Assembly: GCF_009828095.1 (NCBI RefSeq)
Contig: NZ_WTYP01000001.1
Coordinates: 682,001 to 746,000 of the forward strand
DNA length: 64,000 bases
DNA from: Pontixanthobacter luteolus
GTDB taxonomy: Bacteria > Pseudomonadota > Alphaproteobacteria > Sphingomonadales > Sphingomonadaceae
Direction of reading: 5' to 3'
The stretch's first letter is position 1. Each line of letters starts with the position of its first letter. The notes under the pieces were generated by a model. That model saw nothing but the letters and a program-made list of their open reading frames with translations, searched no databases and was not told where the DNA came from. Made by a program: the position numbers and the translations under genes. Of this stretch, positions 29,677-39,846 are shown piece by piece.

Positions 29677-29707
29677 TACAGACGTAGTCGTAATGGCTAC
29701 AGATGTA
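29677..29707 (+). promoter_or_regulatory. Two BlaI/MecI-type operator dyads
   Basis: TACAGACGTA (29677-29686) and TACAGATGTA (29698-29707) lie exactly 21 bp apart, two helical turns, just upstream of the blaI-like start. Known BlaI/MecI operators are built on TACA-N2-TGTA dyads. The second is a perfect dyad and the first has one mismatch. They probably mediate autoregulation of the pair that follows. Confidence 0.65.
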
Positions 29708-29729
29708 ATCGAAGAAGGGAGACGGTTAC

Positions 29730-30119
29730 GTGGCGTTGCCGAAAGATGAAAAGCCCGAACGGATAAGCGAAGCCGAACACGCGGTGATGGAGGTGCTGTG
29801 GGAACGCAGCCCGCTGACCGCGACCGAAGTTTGCGATGCGGTCTGCGAGCAGCGCGACTGGAGCCTGGCGACAGTGAAGACGCTGCTATCACGTCTGGTG
29901 GCGAAACAGGCTGCGGCAACAACCCCCGACGGGCGCCGCTTCCTCTATTCACCGGCAATAGAGCGCACCGCCTATACCGGCGCAGAATCGCGCAGGCTGG
30001 TTGACCGGTTATTTGGCGGCAGGGCAGCGCCCCTGTTTGCACAGCTGGCCGAGGCTGAAGCGCTGAGCGAGGATGATCTCGCTGAAATGGAAGCTCTGCT
30101 GAAGGAGCTGCGCAAATGA
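29730..30119 (+). CDS. BlaI/MecI/CopY-family winged-helix repressor
   Basis: 129 residues, from a GTG start with a good ribosome site GAAGGGAG. The winged-helix stretch HAVMEVLWERSPLTATEV and WSLATVKTLLSRL matches the BlaI/MecI DNA-binding domain, with a helical dimerisation/cleavage C-terminus. It overlaps the following M56 peptidase gene by ATGA, the standard repressor-sensor pair. It would repress its own operon through the dyads upstream until cleaved. Confidence 0.93.
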   Translation: MALPKDEKPERISEAEHAVMEVLWERSPLTATEVCDAVCEQRDWSLATVKTLLSRLVAKQAAATTPDGRRFLYSPAIERTAYTGAESRRLVDRLFGGRAAPLFAQLAEAEALSEDDLAEMEALLKELRK

Positions 30120-31693
30120 CCGGCGAATTTCAGTCGTTTCTGTTCGACACGCTCGTTTGGACCGCTGCGCTAATCGCTCTGGTCCTTGTACTTCGCAGGC
30201 CGGTGGCGCGGTATTTCGGCCCGCACGCGGCCTATGCCTTGTGGTTTCTGCCACTAGCCCGCCTTGTCCTGCCGCCCATCGTGCTGCCGGCATGGCTGGC
30301 ACCAGCCGAACCGCTGCCGGCGGCAGAAACGTCGCAAGGCAGCTTCACGTTTATTCCGGCCGGCCCGGCAGAGGCATCGTCTACGTTGCCAGCGGCCCCC
30401 GCACCAATTGACTGGTCGCTGCTGGTGCTGGGCATCTGGCTGCTCGGGGCTGCGGTGTTTCTGGTTGTCCGCTTCGGATTCTATTTCCGGATGCGGGATG
30501 AATTGCTGGAAGATGCGCGCCCGGTGGGAGAGGCTGGCCGCATCCGCCTTGTCGAAACGCCTGCGACCAAGTCCCCTGTCGCATTCGGCGTTTTCGACAA
30601 GGTCGTGGCGCTCCCCACCGGTTTCATGGCGCGCAGCAATCGCAAGGAACGCGATCTTGCGCTGGAACATGAGTTTGCCCATCACGGTGCGCACGACCTG
30701 CTGGTGAACGTGATGATCCAGCCGTTGTTTGCGCTGCACTGGTTCAATCCGCTCGGCTGGCTTGGCTGGCGTGCGATGCGCCGTGATCAGGAAGCCGCCT
30801 GCGATGCCCGTGTCATTGCGTCTCGCGGGGAGGGCGAAAAAGCCGCCTACGCCTCCGTGATCGCCAGTTTCGCGGCCAGCGCCAATGCGCCGCGTCCGAT
30901 TTCACTCGCTGCACCGATGGCCTGTCCGGTCATTGGCGAAAAAAGCATAATCCATCGTCTGAGGAGCCTGACTATGTCTGATATTTCAACCCGCCGCCGC
31001 ATCGCAGGGCGTGCGCTGATCGGTGCCGCACTGGTGGCGCTGCCGCTTACCGCATCGGTCAGTTACGCAGAATCGATAACCACGCCGAACCCGCCGCCTG
31101 CGCCGGTCGCACCGGCTGCGCCTGCGGCCCCGGCGATTGGCGGGATCGCTCCGCCCGCGCCGGCGGCTCCTCCAGCACCTCCTTCGGCGCTGGCTCTGCA
31201 AGCCGGAGCTACGGCGGCAGATGATGGAAAGCACGTTTACGTGATCCGCGAAGTTGAAAAGGACAAGAACGGCAAGGACGTCCGCCGGGAACGCAAGGTT
31301 ATTCGCCATATCGAAGGCGATCACGAACTTTCAAAAGAGGAGCGTGAGGAAATGATGCGCGAATTGCGCGAAGAGCTGAGCGAAGTTGATGTCGAGATCG
31401 AAGAGGCGATGAAGACCTATCGCGAAGTGATGATCGAACTGCAGGACGAGAAGGGCGACATGACCAGGATCGAAGCCGACTGCAAAGCCGGCGGCGGTGC
31501 GGGCGAGGTCACCGGCAAGGATGGTCACAAGATCGTAAAGCTGTGCACCAGCGAGATTATGGCAAATGCGCTGACCGGCCTGAAAGAAGCGCGCAAGGCC
31601 ATCGCGTCAAACCCGGAAATGCCCTCTGAAATGCGCGCGGAAGTGCTGAAAGCGCTTGATGAGAAGATAAAGGCCTGGAAGGCAAAAAGCTGA
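30116..31693 (+). CDS. M56 (BlaR1-like) membrane metallopeptidase with an unusual coiled C-terminus
   Basis: 525 residues. Several N-terminal membrane helices precede the zinc motif HEFAH (residues 185-189), with a third-ligand candidate in RDQEAACDARV. After the M56 domain a further hydrophobic segment (about 300-320) is followed by a Pro/Ala-rich stretch and a long charged helical part (about 365-470, many Glu/Lys/Arg). BlaR1 proper has a penicillin-binding sensor at this place; none is seen here. The signal that triggers cleavage of the BlaI-like partner is therefore unknown. A strong terminator ends the operon. Confidence 0.88.
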   Translation: MTGEFQSFLFDTLVWTAALIALVLVLRRPVARYFGPHAAYALWFLPLARLVLPPIVLPAWLAPAEPLPAAETSQGSFTFIPAGPAEASSTLPAAPAPIDWSLLVLGIWLLGAAVFLVVRFGFYFRMRDELLEDARPVGEAGRIRLVETPATKSPVAFGVFDKVVALPTGFMARSNRKERDLALEHEFAHHGAHDLLVNVMIQPLFALHWFNPLGWLGWRAMRRDQEAACDARVIASRGEGEKAAYASVIASFAASANAPRPISLAAPMACPVIGEKSIIHRLRSLTMSDISTRRRIAGRALIGAALVALPLTASVSYAESITTPNPPPAPVAPAAPAAPAIGGIAPPAPAAPPAPPSALALQAGATAADDGKHVYVIREVEKDKNGKDVRRERKVIRHIEGDHELSKEEREEMMRELREELSEVDVEIEEAMKTYREVMIELQDEKGDMTRIEADCKAGGGAGEVTGKDGHKIVKLCTSEIMANALTGLKEARKAIASNPEMPSEMRAEVLKALDEKIKAWKAKS

Positions 31694-31713
31694 CCGCAGC
31701 ATCAGCAGGAATC

Positions 31714-31747
31714 AAAAAGGGCGGGGGTCTGACCTCCGCCCTTTTTT
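31714..31747 (+). terminator. Strong Rho-independent terminator after the M56 gene
   Basis: AAAAAGGGCGG (31714-31724) pairs with CCGCCCTTTTT (31736-31746) and continues into a T-tract; the A-rich 5' side makes it bidirectional. It lies between the plus-strand operon and the minus-strand gene ending at 31799. Confidence 0.92.
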
Positions 31748-31798
31748 GTTTGACCGGACTGAACAGATACAGCCCGCAATCACTGCGACTTCCAAATC

Positions 31799-32422
31799 TC
31801 AGAACGGGTTGTTCGGATCAGGAGTGGTCACAGCCTCGGTGTTCGCATCGTCATCGTATGCAACCTCGTCATCGCGGTCGATTGCGATTTTCATGAACGC
31901 AGGGCGCGCCGGATAGGGGCAGTCGCGCGCTTCACCCAGACCTTTCAGAAACCCGCGGCGGATTGCGCCGGCCAGGATTGCTTCCTGAAAATCGCGCTGC
32001 CGATCGGCTGCACCCGACACCTCGCGGATGATGCCGCGAAACGGGATCAGCGATCCGACCGCGCTCTTCGCGACTTTGCCCACTGTCAGATCGCGGCGGT
32101 CATCGGTGGCAATATCGAGATCGTCGCCTAGCACCCGGTCGAGCCGGGTCACTTCGTCCCTAATGGCATCGCAGTCGATCAGCTTCTCGCTCGCGTAAGG
32201 CGCGATCACCGCGTCTTTCAGAGCCTCCGGAACCTCGTCCTTCATCAGGTTAAGATCCTGGATTGGTGTTGTTGCAACGTCGCGCACATCAGGACTGCGG
32301 CCGGTTACGACCTCGTCCTGATCCTGCGCGGCAGCAGGCGCGGCAAGGAACGAGCTGGCGAGCAATGCTGCCGCCAGCCCGCGCTTAACTGAGTTCGACA
32401 ATCCGGTCACACTGTGTGTCAT
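31799..32422 (-). CDS. Secreted hypothetical protein
   Basis: 207 residues with a signal peptide ending near AAPAAA-Q (about residue 32). The mature part contains IDCDAIRDEVTRLDRVLGDDLD and a segment SAVGSLIPFRGIIREVSGA, and an acidic C-terminus. One Cys pair (in IDCDA and RDCPY) may form a disulphide. It is probably periplasmic. The family is not recognised. The start overlaps the end of the YpfJ-like gene by 38 bases, so the two are co-transcribed. Confidence 0.75.
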   Translation of the reverse strand: MTHSVTGLSNSVKRGLAAALLASSFLAAPAAAQDQDEVVTGRSPDVRDVATTPIQDLNLMKDEVPEALKDAVIAPYASEKLIDCDAIRDEVTRLDRVLGDDLDIATDDRRDLTVGKVAKSAVGSLIPFRGIIREVSGAADRQRDFQEAILAGAIRRGFLKGLGEARDCPYPARPAFMKIAIDRDDEVAYDDDANTEAVTTPDPNNPF

Positions 32423-33251
32423 CTGCGCTCTTAAGTCCTAACTGTAGTGCCTGCATCCGTTGCTGGCTGGTTCCGTGAGTGAATGCCTCTGGATTGACCC
32501 GTTGGCCTGAATTGCGTTGCAGCGTATCGTCGCCAATGGCGCTCGCCGCTTTCAGCCCTTCTTCCATATCACCCGGTTCGATCAGGTTGCGGTTCTTGCC
32601 CGCCCATACGCCAGCATAACAGTCGGCCTGCAGTTCCATCAACACCTGAAGCTGGTTTGCATCGCGCGGATTGCGCTGCTGCAAACTGCGGATCTGGGCG
32701 GAAACGCCGGTCAGCGTCTGGATGTGATGCCCGTATTCATGGGCAATCACGTAATAGCGGGCGAAATCACCTCGCGCGCCAAGCTGCCTGTCCATCGTGT
32801 CGTAGAACCGCGTGTCGATATAGATGCCCTGATCGGCAGGGCAGTAAAACGGGCCCATGCCGCTGCTGGCAGCGCCGCAGCCGCTGGTGAAGCGGTCCGA
32901 CGTGGCAAACCGCAGCATCGGCTGCTGAAACGGCACGCCTGCCTGTTGGAACACTGGCTGCCAGGTGGAATTGAGCGAGCTCAGCGCGTTGCATGTTTCC
33001 ATCGAATACTGGTTCGAGGTGCAGATTTCCTCTGCCGACTGGCCGGAGCCTTGCTGTTCGATCTGGCCGGTCTGGTCCGCGCCGCCGAGTGCGCCGATCG
33101 TCTGCATCGGGTCCACCCCGAAAACCAGCGCTGCGATGATTGCGATCACGATCGTACCGCAGCCGACCTTTCCGCCGCCGCCGCCGGGAAAGCGGCTGCC
33201 GCCGGTGGTGCCGACATTGATGTTGTTCGTGTCGAAGCGATTAAGACGCAT
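32385..33251 (-). CDS. YpfJ/KPN_02809-family neutral zinc metallopeptidase
   Basis: 288 residues from the ATG at 33251, preceded by GAGGGG; the open frame before it is not conserved in style. A cytoplasmic start with a Gly-rich stretch (PGGGGGK), one membrane helix (about 30-46), then a periplasmic domain with the zinc motif HEYGHH in VIAHEYGHHIQTL. The late motifs LMELQADCYAGVWA and the C-terminal FTHGTSQQRMQ are typical of the family. Substrate unknown. Confidence 0.92.
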   Translation of the reverse strand: MRLNRFDTNNINVGTTGGSRFPGGGGGKVGCGTIVIAIIAALVFGVDPMQTIGALGGADQTGQIEQQGSGQSAEEICTSNQYSMETCNALSSLNSTWQPVFQQAGVPFQQPMLRFATSDRFTSGCGAASSGMGPFYCPADQGIYIDTRFYDTMDRQLGARGDFARYYVIAHEYGHHIQTLTGVSAQIRSLQQRNPRDANQLQVLMELQADCYAGVWAGKNRNLIEPGDMEEGLKAASAIGDDTLQRNSGQRVNPEAFTHGTSQQRMQALQLGLKSADDTQCDRIVELS

Positions 33252-33365
33252 TGAATTCCCCTCAAGTCGGCATCCGGTGCCGATAGTGCTGGACAGCCGC
33301 GGTGCTGGCCGCAAATGTCCGTTCGAACTTATTGTCCCTATTTACAGAACCCGCGGAGTTTTCAA

Positions 33366-34121
33366 ATGTTCCTTTCCGGCAAACGTGCGCTGATTACTGG
33401 TTCAACCTCTGGCATCGGTCTGGCCATTGCCCGTGCATTTGCCGCCGAGGGTGCAGAGGTCGTCCTCAATGGCTTTGGCGATGCAGATGAGATTGCGAAA
33501 CTTTGCGATGAACTGGGCGCCTCGCATGTCGGGGCGGACCTGCTGACGGCGGAGGGCTGCGAGGAATTGATGGAGAAGGCTGGCCCGGTCGATATCCTGG
33601 TAAACAATGCCGGGATGCAGCATGTTTCGCCGGTCGATGAATTTCCGGTCGACAAATGGAACGCGATCATCGCGCTGAACCTGACTGCCGCATTCCACAC
33701 CTCGCGGCTTGCTGTGCCGCACATGAAGCAAAAGGGATGGGGTCGGATCATCAACACTGCCAGCGCGCATTCGAAAACCGCATCGCCATTCAAAAGCGCA
33801 TACAACGCGTCGAAGCACGGGATCGACGGATTTACCAAAACGATCGCGCTGGAACTCGCGCAGACGGGCGTCACCGCGAATTGCATCAGTCCCGGTTATG
33901 TCTGGACCCCGCTGATCGAAGGGCAGATTCCCGATACGATGAAGGCGCGCGGATTGAGCCGGGACGAAGTCATCAATGACGTCCTGCTGGCGAAACAGCC
34001 GACCAAGAAATTCGTTCAGCCTTCGGAAATCGGAGCGCTGGCAGTGTTTCTGTGCCGGGAAGAGGCCGGAAATGTTACCGGTGCGAACTGGAGCATCGAT
34101 GGCGGCTGGACCGCTGAATAG
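33366..34121 (+). CDS. bdhA: 3-hydroxybutyrate dehydrogenase
   Basis: 251-residue SDR from the ATG at 33366. It interconverts 3-hydroxybutyrate and acetoacetate using NAD. The generic motifs TGSTSGIG, NNAG and YNASK are present. Family-specific stretches also match bacterial BDH: NNAGMQHVSPVDEFPVDKW, SPGYVWTPLIEGQI, QPTKKFVQPSEIG and IDGGWTA. It complements the PHA synthase gene at the left edge by using the monomer released from the polymer. Confidence 0.9.
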   Translation: MFLSGKRALITGSTSGIGLAIARAFAAEGAEVVLNGFGDADEIAKLCDELGASHVGADLLTAEGCEELMEKAGPVDILVNNAGMQHVSPVDEFPVDKWNAIIALNLTAAFHTSRLAVPHMKQKGWGRIINTASAHSKTASPFKSAYNASKHGIDGFTKTIALELAQTGVTANCISPGYVWTPLIEGQIPDTMKARGLSRDEVINDVLLAKQPTKKFVQPSEIGALAVFLCREEAGNVTGANWSIDGGWTAE

Positions 34122-34140
34122 GGGCGATACGAGAGCATAA

Positions 34141-35610
34141 ATGGGGGCGATATTCCGTCTGGTTGCCGGCATGGCTGCGCTGTCCGCATTGTCGGGCTGT
34201 GTTGCCACGCGCACTGCCGGGCCGGATCCACTGGCGGCGGAAACTATCGAAGCCGATCTGCGCGATCATATCTCCATCCTCGCCAGCGATGAATTCGAAG
34301 GGCGCAAGCCCGGCACGGAAGGGGAGCGCAAGACGCTGCGCTATTTGGCCGAAGCGTGGCAGGCGGCCGGTCTCGTTTCTGCAACCAATGATCCGGCACA
34401 TCCGTGGTTCGCCCCGGTCGACCTGGATTTGCGAGCGCCTGAAAGCAGTTCTGCCAGATTTTCGCGCAGGGGCAGATATCTCGCCTATCCCGAAAGCCGC
34501 CTGAAACTATTTACCGCCGCTCGCCGCGCCTTGATCGAAGATGCGCCCGTGCTGTTCGTCGGCCCGCTTGGCGGATCGCTGGAACAACCCGAGTTGACCG
34601 GTCGCGTTGCCGTGCTGTTTGCCGAAAACGATGCCCGTGCCGGCCAGCGTGAAGCGTTGGTGGCAAACGGGGCCGCTGCGGTGCTCACCATCTTCACTGA
34701 CAACGCTCAGTTCGAAAACGAAGCTTTGGCGCGGGCCAATGGCGGGTTCCGGCTGACCGGCGAAAGCGACGGCGCGGTAGTCGATGGCATCATGGCGATG
34801 GACGCGGCAGAGGCGCTGTTTGGCGGTGAACGGGTCGCGGCGCTGCTGGAGCAGGCGAGAAGGGCGGATTTCCGCCCGATGCCGCTCGACCTCAAGGCTA
34901 CATTGGAGGCGCGCTCCACACCCGGCACGGTCCGGACGCATAATCTGATTGCCAAATTGCCGGGTTCGGACCCCACGGCTGGGGCAGTAATGCTGCTGGC
35001 CCACTGGGATCATTTCGGGACCTGCGGCGATGAAAGCAGCACTGACCGTGTGTGCAACGGCGCGGTCGACAATGCCAGCGGTCTCGCGGTTCTGACCGAG
35101 CTGGCCAGACGGCTGGCAAAAGGCGCGCGGATGGACCGTGATGTGTATTTTGTCGCCACGACGGCAGAGGAATGGGGCCTGCTTGGCGCGCGCGCTTTCA
35201 CCCGCGATCCGCCGCTGCCGCTCGAATCGATTGTTGCTGCATTCAATATCGACACCATTGCCCTCGCTCCTGCCGGAGGGCCGGTGGCGATTGTCGGGCA
35301 AAATCTGACCACGCTCGACAGGGAAGTGGAAGGTGTCATCAACAGTGCCGGACGCAAGGTCGAGCAGCGCGACTATGCCGCGCGCTTTGTCCGGCGGCAG
35401 GATGGCTGGGCGCTGTTGCAAAGCGATGTGCCCACGTTGATGATATCCAGCGCGTTTGCGCGGCCCGACCTGATGCAACGCTATACGGCAGAACGGTATC
35501 ACCGCGCCAATGATGAAATCGGCGCGCTGGAGCTTGGCGGAGCAGCGGAGGATGTCCTGCTGCATATGGCTCTGGTGCGTCATTTCGCGTCGAAGGTGTC
35601 TCACCCCTGA
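34141..35610 (+). CDS. M28-family zinc aminopeptidase lipoprotein
   Basis: 489 residues with a lipoprotein signal ending LSGC (Cys20). A PA-like inserted domain lies between about 130 and 240. The M28 metal residues are visible as LLAHWDHFG, VDNASGLAV, TTAEEWGLLG and FNIDT. It would be anchored in the outer membrane facing the periplasm or surface and cleave N-terminal residues or peptides. It lies 20 bases after bdhA. Confidence 0.9.
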   Translation: MGAIFRLVAGMAALSALSGCVATRTAGPDPLAAETIEADLRDHISILASDEFEGRKPGTEGERKTLRYLAEAWQAAGLVSATNDPAHPWFAPVDLDLRAPESSSARFSRRGRYLAYPESRLKLFTAARRALIEDAPVLFVGPLGGSLEQPELTGRVAVLFAENDARAGQREALVANGAAAVLTIFTDNAQFENEALARANGGFRLTGESDGAVVDGIMAMDAAEALFGGERVAALLEQARRADFRPMPLDLKATLEARSTPGTVRTHNLIAKLPGSDPTAGAVMLLAHWDHFGTCGDESSTDRVCNGAVDNASGLAVLTELARRLAKGARMDRDVYFVATTAEEWGLLGARAFTRDPPLPLESIVAAFNIDTIALAPAGGPVAIVGQNLTTLDREVEGVINSAGRKVEQRDYAARFVRRQDGWALLQSDVPTLMISSAFARPDLMQRYTAERYHRANDEIGALELGGAAEDVLLHMALVRHFASKVSHP

Positions 35611-35740
35611 GTAGAGGCGGGCGCCGGGTCCGGAGTGCAGCTTTGATGAAACAGCTGCCCCCGAATAGGCACGAAGGCGGATAATTCGCTCGCCCCCTCT
35701 AGCGAGTGTCACAATCCATCGTTACATGGACCGCCACTAA

Positions 35741-37261
<1,521 letters not shown>

Positions 37262-37270
37262 GGCAGCTGC

Positions 37271-37528
37271 ATGATCGAACTTATTCCCCTTATGGTCCTG
37301 ATCCTGGGCTGGCACCCGGACAGGCCCGGGGAAATCGATCTCCAGCGTCCTGAAATTCTTTTTGAAACAGCCGCCGAATGCGAAAGCGCGGCAGGAAAAA
37401 TGGTGCACCAGATGAACGAACGCGCAGCCAGTCAAAGCGGTGCCCGATACGAATTCAGATGCCTGCCGGCGCCCCGCGCTGACGAGTTTGAGGAATTGTT
37501 CCGCAGCCAGCCAGAGCGCGGAGAATGA
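37271..37528 (+). CDS. Small hypothetical protein coupled to the rsmB-like gene
   Basis: 85 residues, 9 bases after guaB, ending in an ATGA overlap with the next gene. A short hydrophobic start (MIELIPLMVLILGW) could be a signal or anchor. Two cysteines (AAECES, FRCLP) could bridge. The family is not recognised, but the position in the operon and tight coupling support a real gene. Confidence 0.7.
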   Translation: MIELIPLMVLILGWHPDRPGEIDLQRPEILFETAAECESAAGKMVHQMNERAASQSGARYEFRCLPAPRADEFEELFRSQPERGE

Positions 37529-38706
37529 CGCCCGCTGCACGCGTCCAGTCAGCGATTGGTATTCTCGACAGTATCATCGATGCAGCCCAGAACCGCGGCG
37601 CTCCGGCTGACCGGATCATTGCGGAATGGGCCCGCGGCAATCGTTACGCCGGTTCGAAGGACCGCCGGGCGATCCGCGAACTGGTTTATGGCGCGATCAG
37701 GGCATGCGGCCCGGTTCCGCTTAGCGGGCGCACGGCCATGCTGCGCCTTGCTGAACTCCAGCCGGAAATAGCCGAATTGTTCGACGGGTCGAATTACGGC
37801 CCGCCTGCAATCGGCGAGGGTGAGGCAGCTGCCACTGGCGGCGCCGCGCCCCCATGGGTCGTGCGGCACCTCGCCAAATCCGACATCGCCGGGCCCGAAG
37901 CGGAGGCGCTGCTTGGGCGGGCTCCACTCGACATCCGGATAAACACGCTGAAAGCCGCCCGCGATACGATCGAATTGCCAGAGGGCGGTGAGCCGCTGCT
38001 TGCCCCGAACGCCCTGCGTTACGAATCCGGCACGCAGGTGGAACAATGGGATGCCTACCGCGACGGAAAGGTGGAAGTTCAGGATCACGGCAGCCAATGG
38101 GCCTGCACCGCTGTGCGCGCTCAGCCGGGCCAGACCGTGATCGATCTGTGTGCCGGGGCAGGGGGCAAGACACTGTCGCTTGCTGCGTCGATGGAAAACA
38201 CAGGCACGCTGATCGCCAGCGATACAGACCGTGGCCGCCTCTCGCGCCTTGCCCCTCGCGCTGAAAAAGCCGGGGCAGGGATGATCCAGTCGGTCCTGCT
38301 CAATCCGGGCAAGGAACTGGAAGCACTCAGCGAATTTCAGGGCAAGGCGGATACCGTGCTTGTCGATGCACCGTGTTCCGGCACTGGCACCTGGCGCCGC
38401 AATCCGGAGGCGCGCTGGCGGCTGGGCAAGGCCGAATTGCTACGGTTTGCAGAGATCCAGTCGCGGCTGCTTTCGATCGCCGCGCAGCTGGTGAAGCCAG
38501 GCGGGCGGATTGTCTACGTGACCTGTTCGCTGCTTGATGAAGAAGGCAAGGACCGCATCGCGGCATTCCTCGCTGCAAATCCCGGATGGAGCGCAGACAA
38601 GCTGGAATTGCCGATTGGGCGTGCCCACGGTGAGGGAACCCGGCTCACTCCGTATCACGACGGTACGGACGGATTTTTCATCGCTAGCCTGACTTCTCCA
38701 TGTTAA
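37525..38706 (+). CDS. rsmB: RsmB/NOP-family RNA m5C methyltransferase
   Basis: 393 residues. Predicted to methylate cytosine in rRNA (16S C967 in E. coli RsmB). A NusB-like helical N-terminus (about 1-90) is followed by the SAM-binding domain with DLCAGAGGKTLSLA. The two catalytic cysteines are in DAPCSGTGTWRRNP and VTCSLL. The C-terminus ends DGFFIASL as usual. It starts within the stop of the preceding small gene. A different NOP-family target cannot be excluded. Confidence 0.88.
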   Translation: MTPAARVQSAIGILDSIIDAAQNRGAPADRIIAEWARGNRYAGSKDRRAIRELVYGAIRACGPVPLSGRTAMLRLAELQPEIAELFDGSNYGPPAIGEGEAAATGGAAPPWVVRHLAKSDIAGPEAEALLGRAPLDIRINTLKAARDTIELPEGGEPLLAPNALRYESGTQVEQWDAYRDGKVEVQDHGSQWACTAVRAQPGQTVIDLCAGAGGKTLSLAASMENTGTLIASDTDRGRLSRLAPRAEKAGAGMIQSVLLNPGKELEALSEFQGKADTVLVDAPCSGTGTWRRNPEARWRLGKAELLRFAEIQSRLLSIAAQLVKPGGRIVYVTCSLLDEEGKDRIAAFLAANPGWSADKLELPIGRAHGEGTRLTPYHDGTDGFFIASLTSPC

Positions 38707-38765
38707 CTTGATGAGCCATGGCAGACACCGAAACACGCGAATCGCCTGCCTTTAAGGAGTTACTG

Positions 38766-39269
38766 ATGCGCTTTGGACCAGCCGCACTTTCACTTTCGCT
38801 CGCTCTCGGCCTTACCGCCAGCATCGGGCAGGCAGACGACCGTGCACCCAATCCGCGCGCGGCAATGTTGATTTCGGAAGGGAAGTCTGCGCTGGCAGCC
38901 GGTCAGCCACAAAAGGCGATCGACGCGTTCGAGGCTGCCCTTACTGTCGATCCGGCACACACGCCGATTTACCTCGATCTGGCAGAGGCCGCCCGCCGCG
39001 AAGGGCTGCAGGGCAAGGCGATCCGGTATTACCGCGATGCGCTGAAACGCGATCCTGAAAACCTCGCTGCCATTTCGGGCGAGGGCGAGGCTCTGGTCGA
39101 AAAGGGCGCAATCGAAAAAGCCCGGCTCAACCTGTCTAAGCTGAAATCGCTGTGCGGTAATAGCTGCGAGGAAGCGGATGAGCTTGCCACGGCGATCTCG
39201 CGCGGGCCGCAGCCTCAGGTCTTACGGGCAGAGGCGGTCATGCCCGACGCGCAGGTTACGCAAAACTAA
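38766..39269 (+). CDS. Secreted TPR-repeat protein
   Basis: 167 residues from the ATG at 38766, chosen because AAGGAG lies just upstream and a signal peptide (MRFGPAALSLSLALG, ending near GQADD) follows at once. At least two TPR-like units are visible (GQPQKAIDAFEAALTVDP and GKAIRYYRDALKRDPEN), suggesting a periplasmic scaffold. It ends at the tail of the guaB run. Partners are unknown. Confidence 0.82.
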   Translation: MRFGPAALSLSLALGLTASIGQADDRAPNPRAAMLISEGKSALAAGQPQKAIDAFEAALTVDPAHTPIYLDLAEAARREGLQGKAIRYYRDALKRDPENLAAISGEGEALVEKGAIEKARLNLSKLKSLCGNSCEEADELATAISRGPQPQVLRAEAVMPDAQVTQN

Positions 39270-39342
39270 ATGAGGCTCAGGAGCGCAGGCCGCTGATCGG
39301 CCCGTGCTTGCCTCGCTGGCTGCCTGCTGTGCGCCTGACCTG

Positions 39343-39846
39343 TCAGATCAGGTCGCGAAATTCGTCCAGCACGGTGCGGTATACATACCGTTTGAACGGT
39401 ACGATGACGTCCGGAAGCAAATCCGGTTCCAGCCATTTCCATTGCGCAAATTCGGGCGGATCGTGCGCCTCCAGATCGATATCGGCGTCGCTGCCGGAGA
39501 ACCGCGCGAGGAACCACACCTGTTCCTGCCCGCGAAACTGGCCCTTCCACAGCTTGCCGATAAGATCATCCGGCAAATCATAGCGGATCGGTTCACGTGT
39601 TTTCTTAAGCAAGGTTACCATGCTGCCGGAAACGCCGGTTTCCTCTGCCAGCTCGCGCAATGCCGCCTGCTCCAGGTCTTCCCCCGGATCGACCCCGCCC
39701 TGAGGCATTTGCCAGAACCCGGAGGTGTGATCCGTTCCGTGCCGGCTGTCGAGCCGTTCTGCCACGAACACCATGCCGCTGGCATTGACCAGCATCACCC
39801 CAACGCAGGGGCGATAAGCTGTCGGCAGGGAAGTCAGGTCATTCAT
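39343..39846 (-). CDS. rppH: RNA pyrophosphohydrolase (Nudix)
   Basis: 167 residues. It removes pyrophosphate from mRNA 5' ends, triggering decay. The Nudix box is complete: GGVDPGEDLEQAALRELAEE followed by TGV. The start YRPCVGVMLVN and the motif GFWQMPQGG are typical of RppH. Its start overlaps the upstream esterase stop by ATGA. Confidence 0.93.
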   Translation of the reverse strand: MNDLTSLPTAYRPCVGVMLVNASGMVFVAERLDSRHGTDHTSGFWQMPQGGVDPGEDLEQAALRELAEETGVSGSMVTLLKKTREPIRYDLPDDLIGKLWKGQFRGQEQVWFLARFSGSDADIDLEAHDPPEFAQWKWLEPDLLPDVIVPFKRYVYRTVLDEFRDLI

